A stretch of 64,000 bases of DNA from Amborella trichopoda (GCF_000471905.2 NW_006496077.1:1061713-1125712), one strand, 5' to 3'; positions 44,161 through 55,907 are shown, numbered from the stretch's first letter. Made by a program: numbers and translations. The notes: generated from the sequence alone by a model not told the origin.

Positions 44161-45590
44161 AGCCTCCTTAAGCACCATGGCAAACTTCAAACACCATCAT
44201 CAAGAGGGAAAAATAGCCGAAATTTTGATATTCCTGCCTTAATTCTTGGGCAATCAGCAAAGGGGAGCAATCAGGGCCACTGTCACCGTGTCTGATTCCA
44301 AGAAAGTCCCTCTTCAAACTCTAGATTTCTCCAAAGGGTGCATCCCACCAATGCTCAAGGAACACCTCTGGCAAGGCAACAGCAGCCCCAGGCCTACAAT
44401 AAGGTGCCTCCACCTCAAAATCTTTATCAAAAGGACTACTGGGCAAAAAAGAGGAACAAGGTTTACAGCTTCAATAAGGAGTGGGTCCCTGCCCTACTGC
44501 AAATGTTGCTAAAAAAAGAGATGATTACTCCGCCTGAGATAAGGAAGCAATAAGAGGCTGATCTCGTCATGCACAAGAATTATTGTGTCTATCATACAAT
44601 GTTGGGCCACTCCAGTTAGGAGTGCTTCACTCTCAAGGACCATATCGAAGCCTTAATCCAAAGGGGACAGATTCAACTAGACGCCCTCTAGGAAGAATTC
44701 GAGGCAATTAAGGCATCCCATATGGTGACAGCTCAAGAAGAGGAGCAAGAGGATTATTCTGATGGACTGCCGCTGGATTTTCTCCCAGCAATGTTCACCA
44801 TGATGATTCAAGAAGGATTCATTGCACCGCGGCCATCAAGGCAGCCCAGGCACATTGCCCAAGGGACCGAGGATATCTGATGGCCATACCACCAGGTACA
44901 TGGCCATGATTTAGCTTAGTGCTTTGCTTTCCGAACCATAGTGGTGGAGAAGGTCCAAAGGGGGCACCTCACAGTTGAAATCTCGGTCCCCATCCCTGCA
45001 GGTGACACTCAAGCCCTTGGACACAAGAGGTCACTCAGGCACAAACCTCCTGTGACGATGCATCGTCGAAATCTTCCGAGTCAGATGAGCCCTCCACTTC
45101 TCAACCATGACAGATCTATCGAGGGTGAAACCGAATGAAGTCCAAGAAAAGGGAGGAGGTTCGCCAAACGAGGCAAGCTCCTAAGCCTCATGAGCCCGAT
45201 AAGCCTATGCCAGCCAAGAAGAGGGGTAAGAAAAGATGAGTACCGAGGGCTGCACGTCGAAGGAGGACGACCCTTCAATGCCCAGCTGAGGCATAATTCC
45301 TTTCACTTGTGCCTCCACTGCCGACATTGTGAGATTTTCTCCCCAAGTCAGTCACTACCACTGACCAGGACCCACAAATTAGTCAAGAAGGGATTCCAAG
45401 ACCAATTCAGGCCTCCCACACGTCCAACAAGGGTGACGACATTAAAAGCACCCCTCAATGGTCCAAGCAAGGTCCCCTACACATGTCCAATCCAAGTGAC
45501 GATGTTAAAAGCCACCTGGCTCGGTCCAATCTGAGTGATGACCCCAAAATCTCTCACCCTTCTTCTATCCCCGATTCTTCGAGCCCTTCT
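44161..45590 (+). pseudogene. gag: Gag nucleocapsid-like region of element 4
   Basis: 44338-44553 is open (NLYQKDYWAKKRNKVYSFNK, basic). After a stop, NYCVYHTMLGHSS, a stop and ECFTLKDHIEALIQRGQIQL follow (44579-44685). The helix VTAQEEEQEDYSDGLPLDFL and a second knuckle, YHQVHGHDLA then a stop and C, lie near 44885-44930. Both knuckles have the Cys-x2-His form or a loss of it. From 45000 to 45590 the reading is broken and Pro/Ser-rich. Confidence 0.65.
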
Positions 45591-46316
45591 TTTCTAACCT
45601 GTCTCTTACAGGTATGACTTTTGAATGCCCAGACTTTGAGGCTCTTGATAAAGAGCTTAAAAGTTGTAACATTAGCAAGCAGCATCGTAAATAGCTTACG
45701 AAGACGGTGACCCAAGCAGCTGGGTTCCTATCAGTCGCTAATGCCTTGGCTTCTAGAGCCAATAAGAAGCCTCCTCCCACTATTGAGAAGCTTATCGAGT
45801 GATACAGAAATCCTAAGCCAAAGAAGTCTCAATGGCCTCCCGAGCCTGACTTGGAGCAACGGATGAAAGAGTCAAGGGGACAAAGCTTCTTTTCTCATGA
45901 GGCATGTCACATGGTATAAATTGGCGAGGGGTTGATTAATGTTGATCACACCAGTGCTGCACCTCAAAGTCTCTCCCCCTCATTGTCTGAAGCCCCTTTG
46001 TTGGAATCGCCCCCGGGCCAATTGACCCCAGTTTCTCAAAGCCCGTCTTCTCAGTCTCTTGACCTCCCTCTTCTCGAAACTGACCCTTCCCAGTTTGGGC
46101 AAGTTTCGAGGCGACCAATATGCTTCATATCATTGAAACCCCAACCAAAGTACAGATGGCAAGGGTACGGGTGTCTGCAAATTCGAAGATGAAAGTATTT
46201 GAAATTGAAGAAGATACACTTAGGTCTCCGACTGCCGACAACGCGGAGGTTCAGGAAGCCCCTGAAGTATGGGAAGAAGGTGGACAGGCCACGGCTAACG
46301 ACCTAAAAGAGAAACT
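45591..46316 (+). pseudogene. Gag-RT linker of element 4, protease missing
   Basis: MTFECPDFEALDKELKSC (from 45615) aligns with the linker block of elements 1 and 2. The Pro/Ser-rich part (45932-46118) follows. Then at ~46120-46190 the text jumps to KVFEIEEDTLRSPTADNAEV, which leads straight into RT. The blocks expected between them (VIGHLRKLL.., LDGG.., LLGRPWLHD.., YADAKYYF) are all absent, so the protease has been deleted. Confidence 0.65.
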
Positions 46317-47260
46317 TGCGAGATGAAACTAACCCGAGGCCGACCTTCATTTCAGCCAACATGCCGCCAGATGAGAAAGAACGCTATGCTGCCTTCCTAC
46401 GAGCAAACCGGGATGTCTTTACTTGGCATTATCATGAGATGCCCGGCTTTGACCCTTAAGTTGCAATCCATCGACTCGGCATTGACTTGTCCTTTAAGCC
46501 CATAAAACAAAAGTCAAGAAGGTTTCGGCCTTATCTTGAACTTCAGATTAATGCCGAAGTAAGTAGACTCAAGGAAGCAGGCTTCATCCGGGAGGTCAAA
46601 TACCCAAAGTGGCTAGCCAATGTCATGTCAATCGAGAAGAAGAATGAGAAAACAAGGGTTTGTATCAATTTTTGTTATCTAAACGCGACATGTTCATTGA
46701 AATGCTCATTGACTCCACGGCTCACTGTCAAACCTTGTCCTTCATGGATGGGTACTCAAGGTATAATCAGATAAGGATGGCACCTGAAGATGAAGAAGCC
46801 ACCGCCTTCTTGACTCCAAAGGGGGTTTTCTAATATACAATGATCTCGTTCGGGTTGAAAAATACATGGGCCACATATCAGTGAACCATGACCACTATCT
46901 TTAATGATATGTTGCATAAGGAAGTGGAATGTTACATGGACGATTTAGTGGTGAAATCCAAAGAGAAAGACGCCCATATCCTAGATCTTGAACGGGTATC
47001 TGAGTGACTCCGCCCTCATCAAGTCAAAATGATCCCCCTGAAATATGCCTTCGATGAGCAATCTGAGAAATTCTTGGGGTTCATCGTCAGGTATCAAGGA
47101 TTAGCGATTGAGCCTGTCAAAATCAAGGCCATCCAAGAGATGCCCCCGCCAAGGAAACTTCGTGACCTTCAGTCTCTCCAGGGAAGTTTGCTTACATTCG
47201 AAGGTTTATCGCCAATCTCTCAGGACCTTGTAAACCCTTCACGTGCCTGTTGATAAAAGA
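46317..47260 (+). pseudogene. pol: Reverse transcriptase of element 4
   Basis: RPTFISANMPPDEKERYAAF starts the region; after two frame changes VAIHRLGIDLSFKPIKQKSR and NAEVSRLKEAGFIREVKYPK follow (to 46774). FMDGYSRYNQIRMAPEDEEA is at 46743-46802 in another frame. The catalytic YMDD is intact at 46933-46944. The thumb, KFLGFIVRYQGLAIEPVKIK, is at 47070-47130. A stop at 46458, and shifts at ~46690 and ~46830 among others, inactivate it. Element 3 has the Val form YVDD and element 5 too. Confidence 0.85.
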
Positions 47261-47785
47261 AATGGGATGTTGAATGCCAGTCAGCTCTAGATGACATCAA
47301 GGCATACTTATTGAACCCAATGTTCTCTCCACCCCTGTACCGAGGAAGCCTTTGATCCTATATGTGACCTCTCTTGACGACTCACTAGGCACGCTCCTCA
47401 CGCAGAATAATGAAGAAGGAAAGGAAACCGCCTTATATTATCTTAGTCGCAAGATGCAATGGGCTGAAAAGAACTACCCACCAATTGAGAAGATGTGCCT
47501 AGCCCTAATCTTCGCAGTTCAGAAGCTTTGCCACTACTTGCTCACCCATGAAGTCCAGCTCATCTCACGAGCTGACCCCATCAAATTCCTTATGACACGC
47601 CCTTGCTTGTCACGACAGTTCGCAAAATAGTCGTTGTTATTAATGGAATTTAACATCACCTATGTGCCGCAGAAATCTATCAAGGGTCGGGCTCTAGCAG
47701 ACTTCTTGGTAGCGCATCCATTGTCGACAGATTCCCCCTTGTCAAGCGACCTCCCAGGCGAAGGAATATTCTGCACGGAAGAGCC
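47261..47785 (+). pseudogene. pol: RNase H of element 4
   Basis: 47352-47630 reads ILYVTSLDDSLGTLLTQNNE, GKETALYYLSRKMQWAEKNY and QLISRADPIKFLMTRPCLSR. After one stop, MEFNITYVPQKSIKGRALAD follows (47644-47703). This is the RNase H of Ty3/gypsy elements that removes the RNA strand during reverse transcription. It is the reference that shows where the solo LTR broke element 3. Confidence 0.8.
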
Positions 47786-48440
47786 TTATGATTAGAAGAT
47801 GCACTTTGATGGGGCCTTCCAATCAGAACAAGGCAAAGCGGGGGTAGTATTCTCAACCCTGCATGATGGCATTATCCCTCTTGTATTTCTCCCTCACAAG
47901 GGTTTGGTCGCACAATGCAGCTGAATATCAAGCACTCATAATAGGGCTCGAACTTGCCTTAGACCTAAAATTGTAACGATTGGCCATCTTCGATGATTTT
48001 GAGTTAGTAATTTGGCAGCTCAAAAGGGTATATGATGTAAGAAAAGACAACCTCAAGCCCTATCACGACACTGCTAAAACCTTGATGGCACAACTCGATA
48101 ATTTTTCCCTCAGACATGTCCCCCACAGGTTAAATTCTCAAGCAGATGCCCTCGCCAATCTTAGTGCAACCGCTCAGTTCTTGTCAAAAGATCCAACACC
48201 TATATGGGTAGCAGAGGGGAGGCATATCAAGCTAATGGACGAGTTAGATGTGGACGATGAAAGGGCCCTTTTCCCAGAATGTTCGTCTTACTCGTTCGGG
48301 GCACTACTCACCGCCAAGGATGCTCTCAAAGTTGAGAGGCAAGACAAGCAAGCCCAAATCATGGCATCCAAACAACACGAGACGGAGTTTTCTGACCCTC
48401 TATGTACCGAAATCGAGCAAGTTGAGAATTAGAGAGAACC
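47786..48440 (+). pseudogene. pol: Second RNase H-like domain (aRH) and tether of element 4
   Basis: KMHFDGAFQSEQGKAGVVFS (47800-47860) holds the first Asp of the domain. AEYQALIIGLELALDLKL lies in a shifted frame (47921-47975). In 47980-48432, FDDFELVIWQLKRVYDVRKD and HRLNSQADALANLSATAQF contain the other acidic residues. Then a Gln/Glu-rich tether to 48432. An extra, ancestral-type RNase H after the first is known from the Tat/Ogre group. Confidence 0.75.
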
Positions 48441-49481
48441 TATAGTCAACTTCATCAAGCACATCTGGTTACCAGATGACCGCATCGAGAGCAATAACAT
48501 GTGAAGGATGTCCACCACATATACCCTGCTTGAGGGAAACATCCTCTTTCGACGTTCCTTCGACGGCATCCTTCTTAAGTGTGTTGACACAAGAGAGTCG
48601 CATCAGGTGTGCGAAGAGCTGCATACTAGGATTTACGGGTTGCACCAATCAAGCCCTAAGCTTAATGAGCGCATTGGCAGATTGGGGTATTACTGGCTGT
48701 CGATGGTCGCTGACTCCTTAGCTAACGCTAAAAGATGCCAAATATGCCAGATGCACGCAAATTTCATTCACCGACCACTGGAGCCTCCACACCCTACAGC
48801 AACATAATTGCCCTTCTAGCATTAGGGCATGGACATCATAGGACCCATCAAACCCCCTTCGGCATTGGGTCACACCTACATCTTAGCTGCTACGGACTAC
48901 TTCTCTAAGTGGGCCGAAGCAATTTGCCTCAAGCATGTTCCTGGAATGTCGGTAGCTATTTTTGTGCAGCATCACATCATCTACCGATCTGGTGTACCTG
49001 ATCAGATCACATCAGATACTGGCCTGCAATACAGAAGTCAGTACATCGACCGCTTGGCCACCCAGTTTTGCTTTGACTGGAAATACTCTACCATGTACAA
49101 CCCTCGGGCAAATGGTCTAGCCGAGGCCTTCAACAAGACTCTCTATGCTGTCTTGCAGAAGTCAATGTAAAAAACAAAGAAAACTGGCATGAGAAAAGGT
49201 TCAAGGCCCAACAGAACCTCGAAGTCTATCGGGGCAGGAACAAACTAGCTTTTGACAAATTAGTCAAAGCATGTTCCTTCACCTGTGGTGACTTAGTCTT
49301 GACAATAAGGAGACCGATTGTCATGCATGGGCGACACAAGGGAAACTTAGAGCCAAAATGGGAAGGCCCTTTTGTGATAAAGAAGGCCTCTCCAAACAGA
49401 GCTTATATACTGGCCCGGTCAGATGGAGAAGAAGCAATACCCCCCATCAATGGACATTACCTGAAATGGTACTACCCATGA
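48441..49481 (+). pseudogene. pol: Integrase of element 4, with a C-terminal deletion
   Basis: 48508-48807 has FRRSFDGILLKCVD and the zinc-binding part ELHTRIYGLHQ..NAKRCQICQMH. The core (48829-49170) reads MDIIGPIKPPSALGHTYILA, FSKWAEAICLKHVPGM, TSDTGLQYRS and YNPRANGLAEAFNKTL, so D, D and E remain. After a stop at 49170, ENWHEKRFKAQQNLEVYRGR follows at once. The NYALWAYRT..PYSLVYGMEAV part present in element 5 is missing, a loss of about 80 residues. The frame ends at 49481 with EEAIPPINGHYLKWYYP. Confidence 0.85.
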
Positions 49482-49655
49482 CTTTTATGGTCTCAAGGGC
49501 ATGACCTTAAAATACGCCCTCAAATCTTGGTGTACAACCTTAAAACACACTACCTCTACGGTCTCGAAGGCGTGGCCTTAAACACAGCCTCAGGTCTTGG
49601 TGTACGACCCTAAAACACACGACCTCTATGATCCCAACGGCATGACCTGAAAGGG
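49482..49655 (+). repeat. ~71-bp tandem repeat after integrase, element 4
   Basis: Two full units and a partial one. Words tgaccttaaa, cttggtgtacaacc and ttaaaacacactacctct recur with a 70-71 bp period. The core tacgaccctaaaacaca resembles tatgaccctaaactata of the array at 52930-53255 on the far side of the antisense gene. Confidence 0.7.
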
Positions 49656-50145
49656 CGTTGCAGGCAAAAAGATCAGAAAAAGAAGGAGCAAAAGAAAAAT
49701 GATGGGGCACGGTAACATTGTCAGCTATTGTGAGTAAAAAAAAAAAAACATCAAAAGAAAGACAGCAAACGTGGTGTGAAAACCACGGGTAAACATGCCG
49801 CAAGAAAAACAATTCTCTTCCAAGGTCCTGCGAAAACTAGAAATGGCGCATACCCCAAGGACTTGAGTGAAAACCCGAAAGGGCGTTCAAGTCAAAAGGC
49901 ACATGCAAGGGGAAACATGTTCACTCTCAACAAATTCACCACCCTCAGGAAAAGCAAAGGCTGTGGAAAGGAAATTGCGAATAAAATGCACAAGGCTATG
50001 TGGATAAGAAAAAGGGGGAAACAATCAGCATGAGCAAGCAGAGGCTTTCGCTCCATTACGAAATAGAGGTTACAAATAACAAGTTCACGTTTCTAAGGAA
50101 CTAAATATACCAAAGGCCTCGAAGCAAAGGTAGGACAGAGCAACA
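49656..50145 (+). other. Stem-loop containing 3' region, first part, element 4
   Basis: No gene. A hairpin CGTGGT-gtgaaa-ACCACG (49770-49787), followed by gggtaaac, and a gtgaaaacccgaaagggcg word (49868-49886) belong to the same stem-loop type as 28318-28620. A poly(A) run of 15 lies at 49735-49749. Confidence 0.5.
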
Positions 50146-50199
50146 ATGGCAAAGGCAGAAGCATGCGAGGATCACCGGCCAATCATTCCTTATGAGCCC

Positions 50200-51295
50200 T
50201 ACGGATACGCGCTGCCTGATCGCCAACCTGTCCTTCAATACATCGCCAACCTGTCCTTCAATACAGCTACTGTAAGGGAGCCCGTTGCCTTGCTAATGAT
50301 GGAAAGGTGCCCGATACCAGATCGGCAGAAGGGAAGTCCCTCATCTCCTTGCGAACTCGGGATAGTAAGGCCTCTGCCTCGTCAATATGACATCGAAGAA
50401 CGAGCATGCTAGCTGCGTTGTCCGGGAAAGAAATTCCCCCTAGGGCAGTGTACTCCCCCTCCTTCAGTGAATGGACCTCAAGGGTTGAATGAAAACCCTC
50501 CCTATATGCTAAATCATTTTTGAACTCTTCCAGGTGACCCTCGACATAACCAAAAATAGAGGGTGTCCGAGAAAAAATCAAACAGGGGACTGATGGACGG
50601 GCTCAGCGTTGCTGAGATCAGTCTTTCCTGCTTCAGGATCTCTTTTGCCATTAGAGCTAACTCCCCCATAATCGCTTTTAAGCTGGTAAGCCTTGGGAGC
50701 TCCAAAGGCTGTCAAGTTCGTTGTGGTCTTTCCCAAAAGCTCAGGAAGTTGTATCAAGTCCTCAAGAGAAGACCTGCTTATGAGGCGACGGACGACCTTC
50801 TAGAGCTCTACCCCATACTCACACTGATCTCGGTGTTTAGGAAATCCAGCCCCTCTATCTGCACAGAAAAGGGGATCCTTAGCTGTTCTGGAACAACACC
50901 CTCGGGAGTGAACCAAGCAGGGGTGAAGATGACCCGACCAGAGTGAGGCAGCGGCACGATCCCTCCCCTGGATTGAGGTGGACAAGACGAGGAGGATGGT
51001 TCATGGGGGTCAATGTTCATCATATCCACCGGTTCTTCCTTAACCTCCATCAGAGGCTCGTCAACCTCAATAATTATAGCGTCCTCTACTGTATTATTCC
51101 CTACAGGAGCCTTCATCTTGGGAATTCCTGAAGCCCTGGTCATTCGACGAATAGGCACGCACCAAGGCGCGTCATCGGTGTCTACAGATACATAGCAGAA
51201 ATGGGGTCAAACGTGCTAAATTTCAAGCTAAAAAATCAAAAGAACGAAAGGCGCTAGGGCTTACCTGACCCTTGGTCACCCGAAATCCTGGCCAT
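50200..51295 (-). pseudogene. Antisense gene of element 4 with a likely 83-bp intron
   Basis: On the minus strand a short first exon (51295-51265, MARISGDQGS plus one base) ends in TCAG|GTAAGC. The intron is 51264-51182 and ends TATCTGTAG|ACACC. Joining keeps the frame into DTDDAPWCVPIRRMTRASGI. The second exon is open to 50808 (EDAIIIEVDEPLMEVKEEPV, FTPAWFTPEGVVPEQLRIPF). A frame change then leads through a broken stretch (50800-50590) to 50581-50267 (FGYVEGHLEEFKNDLAYREG, CHIDEAEALLSRVRKEMRDF), which looks like a coiled coil. I do not recognise the family. Frame changes and stops show decay. Its location, after integrase on the opposite strand, equals the PMD gene of element 1. Confidence 0.6.
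50221..50265. repeat. 23-bp tandem duplication
   Basis: The word cgccaacctgtccttcaata followed by cat is repeated directly, near the end of the antisense gene. Confidence 0.9.
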
Positions 51296-52929
51296 CGCGC
51301 AAGACTCTCTAAAGCCGCCGCGTCTCACTCTCGCGCAAGGACCTTAAACCACTGTGCGCTTACTCTATCCCAAACCGCTGCATGCTCCCTCTTAGCGCTT
51401 TTCTAATGCTGCTGAGCGCGTCTCTCTTCCATCCCATCATCCATGCATTTTCTAAACCACCAGACGCACCCTTCTCTTGCAGTATGCCCTCTAGCCGTCG
51501 TGCGCCCCCCTATCTGACTTAGACTGTTGTGCGCTAATTCGTCAGGCCCTCGTGCACGTCTCTCCACTCAAGCCACTGTGCGTAGCTCCCTGGACTTGCC
51601 GCCGTGTGCTTTCTCTCTCACACGTGCCCTGCAATCGCACATGTGCTCTTGCATGCGACGTCCTCTCGCACGTGCGGACCTTCATCGTACGGCACGTGTG
51701 AGGGAGAAAGCACACGTGTGGATTGTGACCCCTCGGTTGCCCCAACCGCCTGTGATTCTCTGGCTTCCTGCACCAAAAAATCCTTCACCGCCCGTCGGAA
51801 AACCTTCACCTCTCGTGAATCTCCCTCAAACTTCACCTCGGAGCCCTCTCTCCCTGCGGTTTCCCTGCTGGAGTTCTCTGTGCACTCATCGCTAGAACTC
51901 CTGCGCCCCGGCATACGCTCGCTGGAAAACCTGCTGAAACCCACCAAAATCGCTCGACCTCCCTGCACTCTTCCCTCCTCTCACCGAAAAACTATCCAGC
52001 AAGCTCCTTGTCGGAACTCTCGACGGAATACCTATACAAAAACCCTGCAACCCACTAGAGCTCTTCTGCCACAGCCCGAAATTCCTGCTCCTGTCAAAAA
52101 ACTCCCCGCTAAGCACTTGCCTAAACCACTCACACTCTTTCCCTTACCGGAACACTCTTCGTAGCCGGCTAAAACTCTCTAGTAAAAAGTGAAAAGGTTT
52201 TTACCCCGTTCTATACTCAATGCTTACCAATCTTGCCCCACACAAAAGGGCAAATACCGCCCAAGACCACAAGTGATGTTGTGCCATTTTTGAAAGGGGC
52301 AAGGGCACCTCGGGAAGCCAAATATAGTAGGAGTTCAAATGGAAATGGGCCGGACCGAGTCGGGCTACCACCCAAGCCCGAGATGCTCCCTTCCAGCCAT
52401 CGTTTGCCCTCAAGTTGCAATAAACAGGGCAAGCCAGGTCTAGAACCCGAGCTGAGCTGGGGATCTCGCATCCCAGTCGCTGATTGCCATTTACAGTCGT
52501 CCCGAGCAGCTCTTCCTCATGTGCACACCCACATGCGTGCCCCCAGCCGCCATATGCGGGCCCCTCCTTCACGCATACATTTCACACATATGACAAAGCC
52601 TTCGTACAAGTCTCCTTTCCTCAGACCGCCACCTCCAGACCAAAGCACGCGTCCCTCACCCGTGCGCATCCTAGCCACCATGTGCACTCGATGTGCTCAA
52701 CTATTGTGCGCACGAGTGCACATCCGCTAATGAATGCTTTTGCCCTTGGCCGTCTTCCTGCTCACGTTGCCGAACGCAACCTTTCAACTCCTCATGGCAC
52801 ATCTTCCCTTCACACGAGCCTTGTGTGTGTGCTTATCCCCCTCCCCAATTGATCGGGTTAAGCCCTCCTTGTCGTATGCCACCACAAAGGCACATGCAAT
52901 CCCCAACGGTCCGTGCTGCAAGACCCTCA
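51296..52929. other. C-rich region upstream of the antisense gene, element 4
   Basis: No gene. It is pyrimidine-rich with many gtgcg, cacgtg and gcac words, like 27430-27830 in element 3. Short related units with ccactgtgcgc occur at 51350-51620. Open plus-strand frames (up to 186 codons) are Ser/Pro/Thr/Leu-rich and come from low composition. The region would be the promoter side of the antisense gene. Confidence 0.5.
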
Positions 52930-53255
52930 ACTGCCTAGCCATGGTCCGAGTTGTATGACCTAAACTATAATGCACGTCTTAGCCGCATGACGTTAAACTG
53001 CTTCGCACATTGGTCCAAGCTATATGACCCTAAACTATAGCACATGTCCTGTTCGCATGACGTTAAATTGCTTCACACACGGGTCCAAACTATACGACCT
53101 TAAACTATAACACACATCTTGTTCGTATGAGGTTCAACTGCTTTGTACACCAGTCCAAGATATACGACTCTAAACTATAGCACATGTTGATGTTAAACTA
53201 CTTCGCACTACGGTCCGAGCTATATAACCCTAAACCATAGCCAAGGTCCATGTGG
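52930..53255 (+). repeat. ~71-bp tandem repeat, element 4
   Basis: Between four and five units with gtccaagctatatgacccta, aactatagcacatgtc and gcatgacgttaaactgcttc recur with a ~71-bp period. Confidence 0.8.
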
Positions 53256-53279
53256 CATTACCCTAAACACGCCTCTACC

Positions 53280-53540
53280 AAAAAAAATGGGTATGGTGAA
53301 ACCAGAAAAGGGCACTATGAGTAAAAATGACGGATGGGATGGCCATGAAGTCATGAGTAAGAGCGTTCTCTAAATAAAAAGCCTGGCACGGTGAAAAACC
53401 TAAAAGGGCACGGTCAGTAAAAATGGAAAAGGGTGGACATGACCATGAGGTCATGGGTAAAAGAGCCCAATAAAAGAAGGAAGTTGGTGAAAACCGCCCT
53501 GCGGTGCCACTTCCCCTGTTCGGGTTAAAACCCAAAAAGG
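53280..53540 (+). other. Stem-loop array, element 4 3' region
   Basis: It aligns with 28340-28620. Visible hairpins are GGT-gaaa-ACC types at 53294-53310 and 53398-53408, and ATGACC-atga-GGTCAT at 53439-53454, each followed by agtaaaa or gggtaaaag. The last shows paired G-C to A-T change compared with 28515-28530. Confidence 0.65.
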
Positions 53541-54568
53541 CTCCTAAACAAATAAGCAGGTTGATGCAGCACTCGCCTCCATAGGCAGCTTCAGCCAACA
53601 CTTCAAGAAAAATCCCTGGCATCAAATACCCTACTATTGGGACCCAAAAAGAGCCTTAAAAAAAATTCCAACGACCTGAGTCCATTCACGAAATGACCCA
53701 AGAACCAGAATAAGTGCTTAGACGGCAAATCAGGGTTCCATGCTAAAGCACCTCATCCTCAAGAAGTCAACGAAAAAACAAGAAAGCCATGATGACAAGC
53801 CAAAGATGCTCTCAAAGGCAGATAACTGTCAAGTCAGGTCAAAATTGGCCACCGACTTCAGGGTGAAGCCTCCTCCAGGTTCCCAGTTGCTGTTTCAATC
53901 TAGACATTTCATACAGGTCACCAGACACCCCTGACTAGGCACAGTTGAGACTAGGATTCACACCCCAAAGAGGCCGCCTCGCAAAAGAGGTACCCTGCTT
54001 GTCAAAGCTAACCTAGTGTATCAGCACACACACCCACTAAGGGCTCCTTGGCTGTCTATCTAAAACATAGCCTTAGACGTGGAACTCCATTAGAAAGCAC
54101 CGTCTCAGACGTGGACCTCCACCAGAAGACCAAACAAAATCTGACTGATTCGGAAGAAAGGCCTTAAGCAAGGCCCCCTACTGTCAGACAAACCCGGATT
54201 CTAATCAACTGGGTCTATGAGCCCTGAAGGAAGGCCTCCAGTCATTGGAACCAAAAATGTGAGCTGTTGAAGTGGGTTTGCAAGCACTTAAGCAAGGCCC
54301 CTACCATCAGCTCAAAGTCTCTTCCCCCCAAAGCCTCTAGAGATTTGGGTCAACAAGCCCTTAAACATGGCCCCCAGATGTTGACCACCTTGGTCACCCC
54401 TCCCAGAAGCAGCTTCACATAATTTCCCCTTTGACGGTCGTGTGATCCTGTGGTTAGGAAGAAAAAGAAAGCCGAAGGGCCAGTTTTGATTTCGAATGTC
54501 GTCCTTATCGCTTCCCTCGAAGCACAACATTCGGTAAGGCAAGCAATTGAAGGGTATTTTTTGACACT
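53541..54568 (+). other. 3' non-coding region of element 4 before the LTR
   Basis: No gene. It aligns with 28621-29415 of element 3 up to about 54400. No good polypurine tract is seen directly before 54569; the last bases are gggtattttttgacact. Confidence 0.55.
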
Positions 54569-55907
54569 TGTTATCCTCAGTGCACATAAGGAGAAAGCAG
54601 TTTACGACCTAGGTCTGCAGGTATCAAAATGCCTGTGGACTACAAAAGCAGTAGTATAATAAGCCTCGATTCAGAGCTTGATTTGCGACAGTCCCAGAAT
54701 GGCATAAAAATGATTGAAAATGCCCGAAGGTTCTTCTAATAATACCCGCCAAGCTTCTTCACGATACGACGAAGTTAAGGCGGATTAGACGCCAAAACGG
54801 TTTTCAAAAATCTGCCTCTAACATGCTGAACGAAGACCCTGTAAGAACAACCCTATCGTCAGAGCTTCAAATGATCACCAGACTACTTCCATTGGATTCA
54901 GAATGTCCGAAAACCCTCGGGTACCAAGTTTCAGCTTATTCGACCAATTTGCAGCCAACTTACCAAAAATGGTAGGCCGCGTGCAAACCTGGTGCACCCT
55001 CGATGAACCAATTTCTACTTATGGAAACTGTGTCTTCTAATTTCTAGCTGATCTTTCCATGGTCGTATCTCCTTCATCCTGGGTAGAAAGGACCCAAAAT
55101 TTTGGGAGGATGTTCATCTCATCGGCCTGATCATTTTTATATATGGCAAGCCTGATGACATGGCCCGAGCCGAGAGAAGTCGAAGAGAGAAGATCGCCAT
55201 GGAAAAGCAAAAGTTGCAGGAATTTTGAAAAAGAAGATCCTTTTGATTAAATGGTCGTATCACAGTGCCTGAATAGATGATTGGCTTAAAAATTGATGTA
55301 TCTCGAACCCAACGTTGAGGAATCCATTTGGGCCAAACCTTGTGCGTGATGAGCGGTCGGATTTACTGTATTTCAGGGACAAAGATGAGGAAATTTCTGG
55401 CCACCAGATTCCCAATTCCGACAAAAATTCCCCAATTAAGAAAGTGGTCATTCGGGAACCAAATCGAACCATTTTTGTTGCAAAATGATCATGACGACTC
55501 GCTCATTAACCAACAGTAACGAAATCGAGGAAAACAATTAAGAAATATGTGAGATCTTGAATCTAAAATCGCAAGCCTCTCACAAATCTTATCGCCTCAA
55601 GTTAGCAGCCCAAAGCATCGATTCAAGGATCAAAATCTATACCAAAATGACCACCTCACCGAGCACTACAAGTTTCCGATATTATTTTGGCCGGACGATG
55701 GATGGAAGGACCCCATGATAGCCACAAGAAGTTCACGTGAGTTCACGGCCATGATAAGGACTGATCTGGAATTACTCATCTTATTGTGGGCGAGGGAAAA
55801 AATTGTCATTTTGCCCTTAATTTTGAGCATTTTTTTAATTCAGAAAATGTATATTTTCTAGCAATTAGGTTAGTTTTTAGGCATCCACCCATGCTTCCCA
55901 TGATTGC

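Noticed and set aside
51527..52852. Plus-strand open frames up to 186 codons in element 4
   Set aside because: C-rich repeat sequence; frames on both strands are open, with no domain and no counterpart in element 3.
54312..54659. Frames of 91 (minus) and 69 (plus) codons before the element 4 LTR
   Set aside because: No motif and not kept in the aligned part of element 3.
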